Shown here: one piece after another, positions 5,847 to 6,009 of the stretch
How positions within the stretch are numbered: position 1 is the first letter of the stretch
How the letters are laid out: every line of letters starts with the position of its first letter
DNA from: Acidobacteriaceae bacterium
Lineage (GTDB): Bacteria; Acidobacteriota; Terriglobia; Terriglobales; Acidobacteriaceae
Assembly: GCA_009781125.1 (NCBI GenBank)
Contig: WQYS01000161.1
Span: 1-6,009 of the forward strand
DNA: 6,009 nt
Direction of reading: 5' to 3'
Program-made: the position numbers and the translations under genes
The notes under the pieces: model-generated
What the model was told of the DNA's origin: nothing
Databases searched by the model: none
The model's input: the letters and a program-made list of their open reading frames with translations, nothing else

Positions 5847-6009
5847 GGAAGGAAACCAACTGTCCCAGTAGCTGTACCCTCTCAAATTGTTTGAATGAAA
5901 AGTCGAGGAGGAGCGCGAGGTGATACAAAAAGCTGAACTCAGCCGAACTACTCAACAGTGAAGCTGATTCAGAGAAAACCTCGGAGGCTCCTCAGAGACG
6001 ATATGTACT
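5847..6009. other. Intergenic end of the window, no gene seen
   Basis: No credible coding region reaches into this stretch. A purine-rich gaggaggag near 5906 precedes GTG at 5919, but that frame closes after 13 codons. The overlapping ATG at 5895 also gives only 13 codons. Bases near 5979-5996 contain short gagg/cctc complementarities too small to call a terminator. Any next gene starts or ends beyond the right edge. Confidence 0.5.

Noticed and set aside
5895..5960. Possible small peptide genes beginning at ATG 5895 or GTG 5919
   Set aside because: Both frames stop after 13 codons. The purine-rich sequence before the GTG is suggestive, but nothing else supports translation.

Overview
The window reads as a chromosomal segment of an acidobacterium, probably class Terriglobia (relatives of Granulicella, Terriglobus or Edaphobacter). 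The grounds are a very long Oar-like TonB-dependent receptor with an N-terminal carboxypeptidase-regulatory-like domain, moderately high GC with GC-rich genes, and a long hairpin repeat of the 'gggtgcccca' type that I associate with these genomes. The assignment is inference from gene style, not from a marker gene.

Layout. Positions 1-68 (minus) hold the first 22 codons of a lipoyl-domain E2 subunit of a 2-oxoacid dehydrogenase, most likely 2-oxoglutarate dehydrogenase (sucB). Its leader has a perfect TATAAT box. A perfect 52-bp palindrome (161-212) separates it from lipB (227-973, minus), the octanoyltransferase that begins lipoylation of such E2 domains, so these two neighbours are functionally linked. 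A strong hairpin (1023-1055) ends the next minus-strand gene, a TonB-dependent outer-membrane receptor of about 1129 residues (1073-4462).

The divergent intergenic region (4463-4796) is the most interesting non-coding part. On the receptor side it contains a near-perfect sigma-54 promoter (TGGCAC-N5-TTGCT, 4590-4605). A 7+7 bp inverted repeat lies about 65 bp upstream of the predicted transcript start, and a pair of 11-bp direct repeats lies in the long 5' leader. Together they suggest that the receptor is switched on by an enhancer-binding activator not encoded in this window.

On the plus strand, 4797-5795 encodes an exported protein of 332 residues that I cannot name with confidence. It has a signal peptide, one DxDxDGxxDxxE calcium-binding loop, a six-cysteine core vaguely like Vps62/NPP1-type proteins, and a lysine-rich tail. 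A hairpin follows it, and the last 160 bases show no supportable gene.

How the genes work together: E2 and LipB belong to lipoate-dependent central metabolism. The receptor and the divergent exported protein are both cell-envelope or secreted products sharing one regulatory region, so a joint role is possible but unproven.
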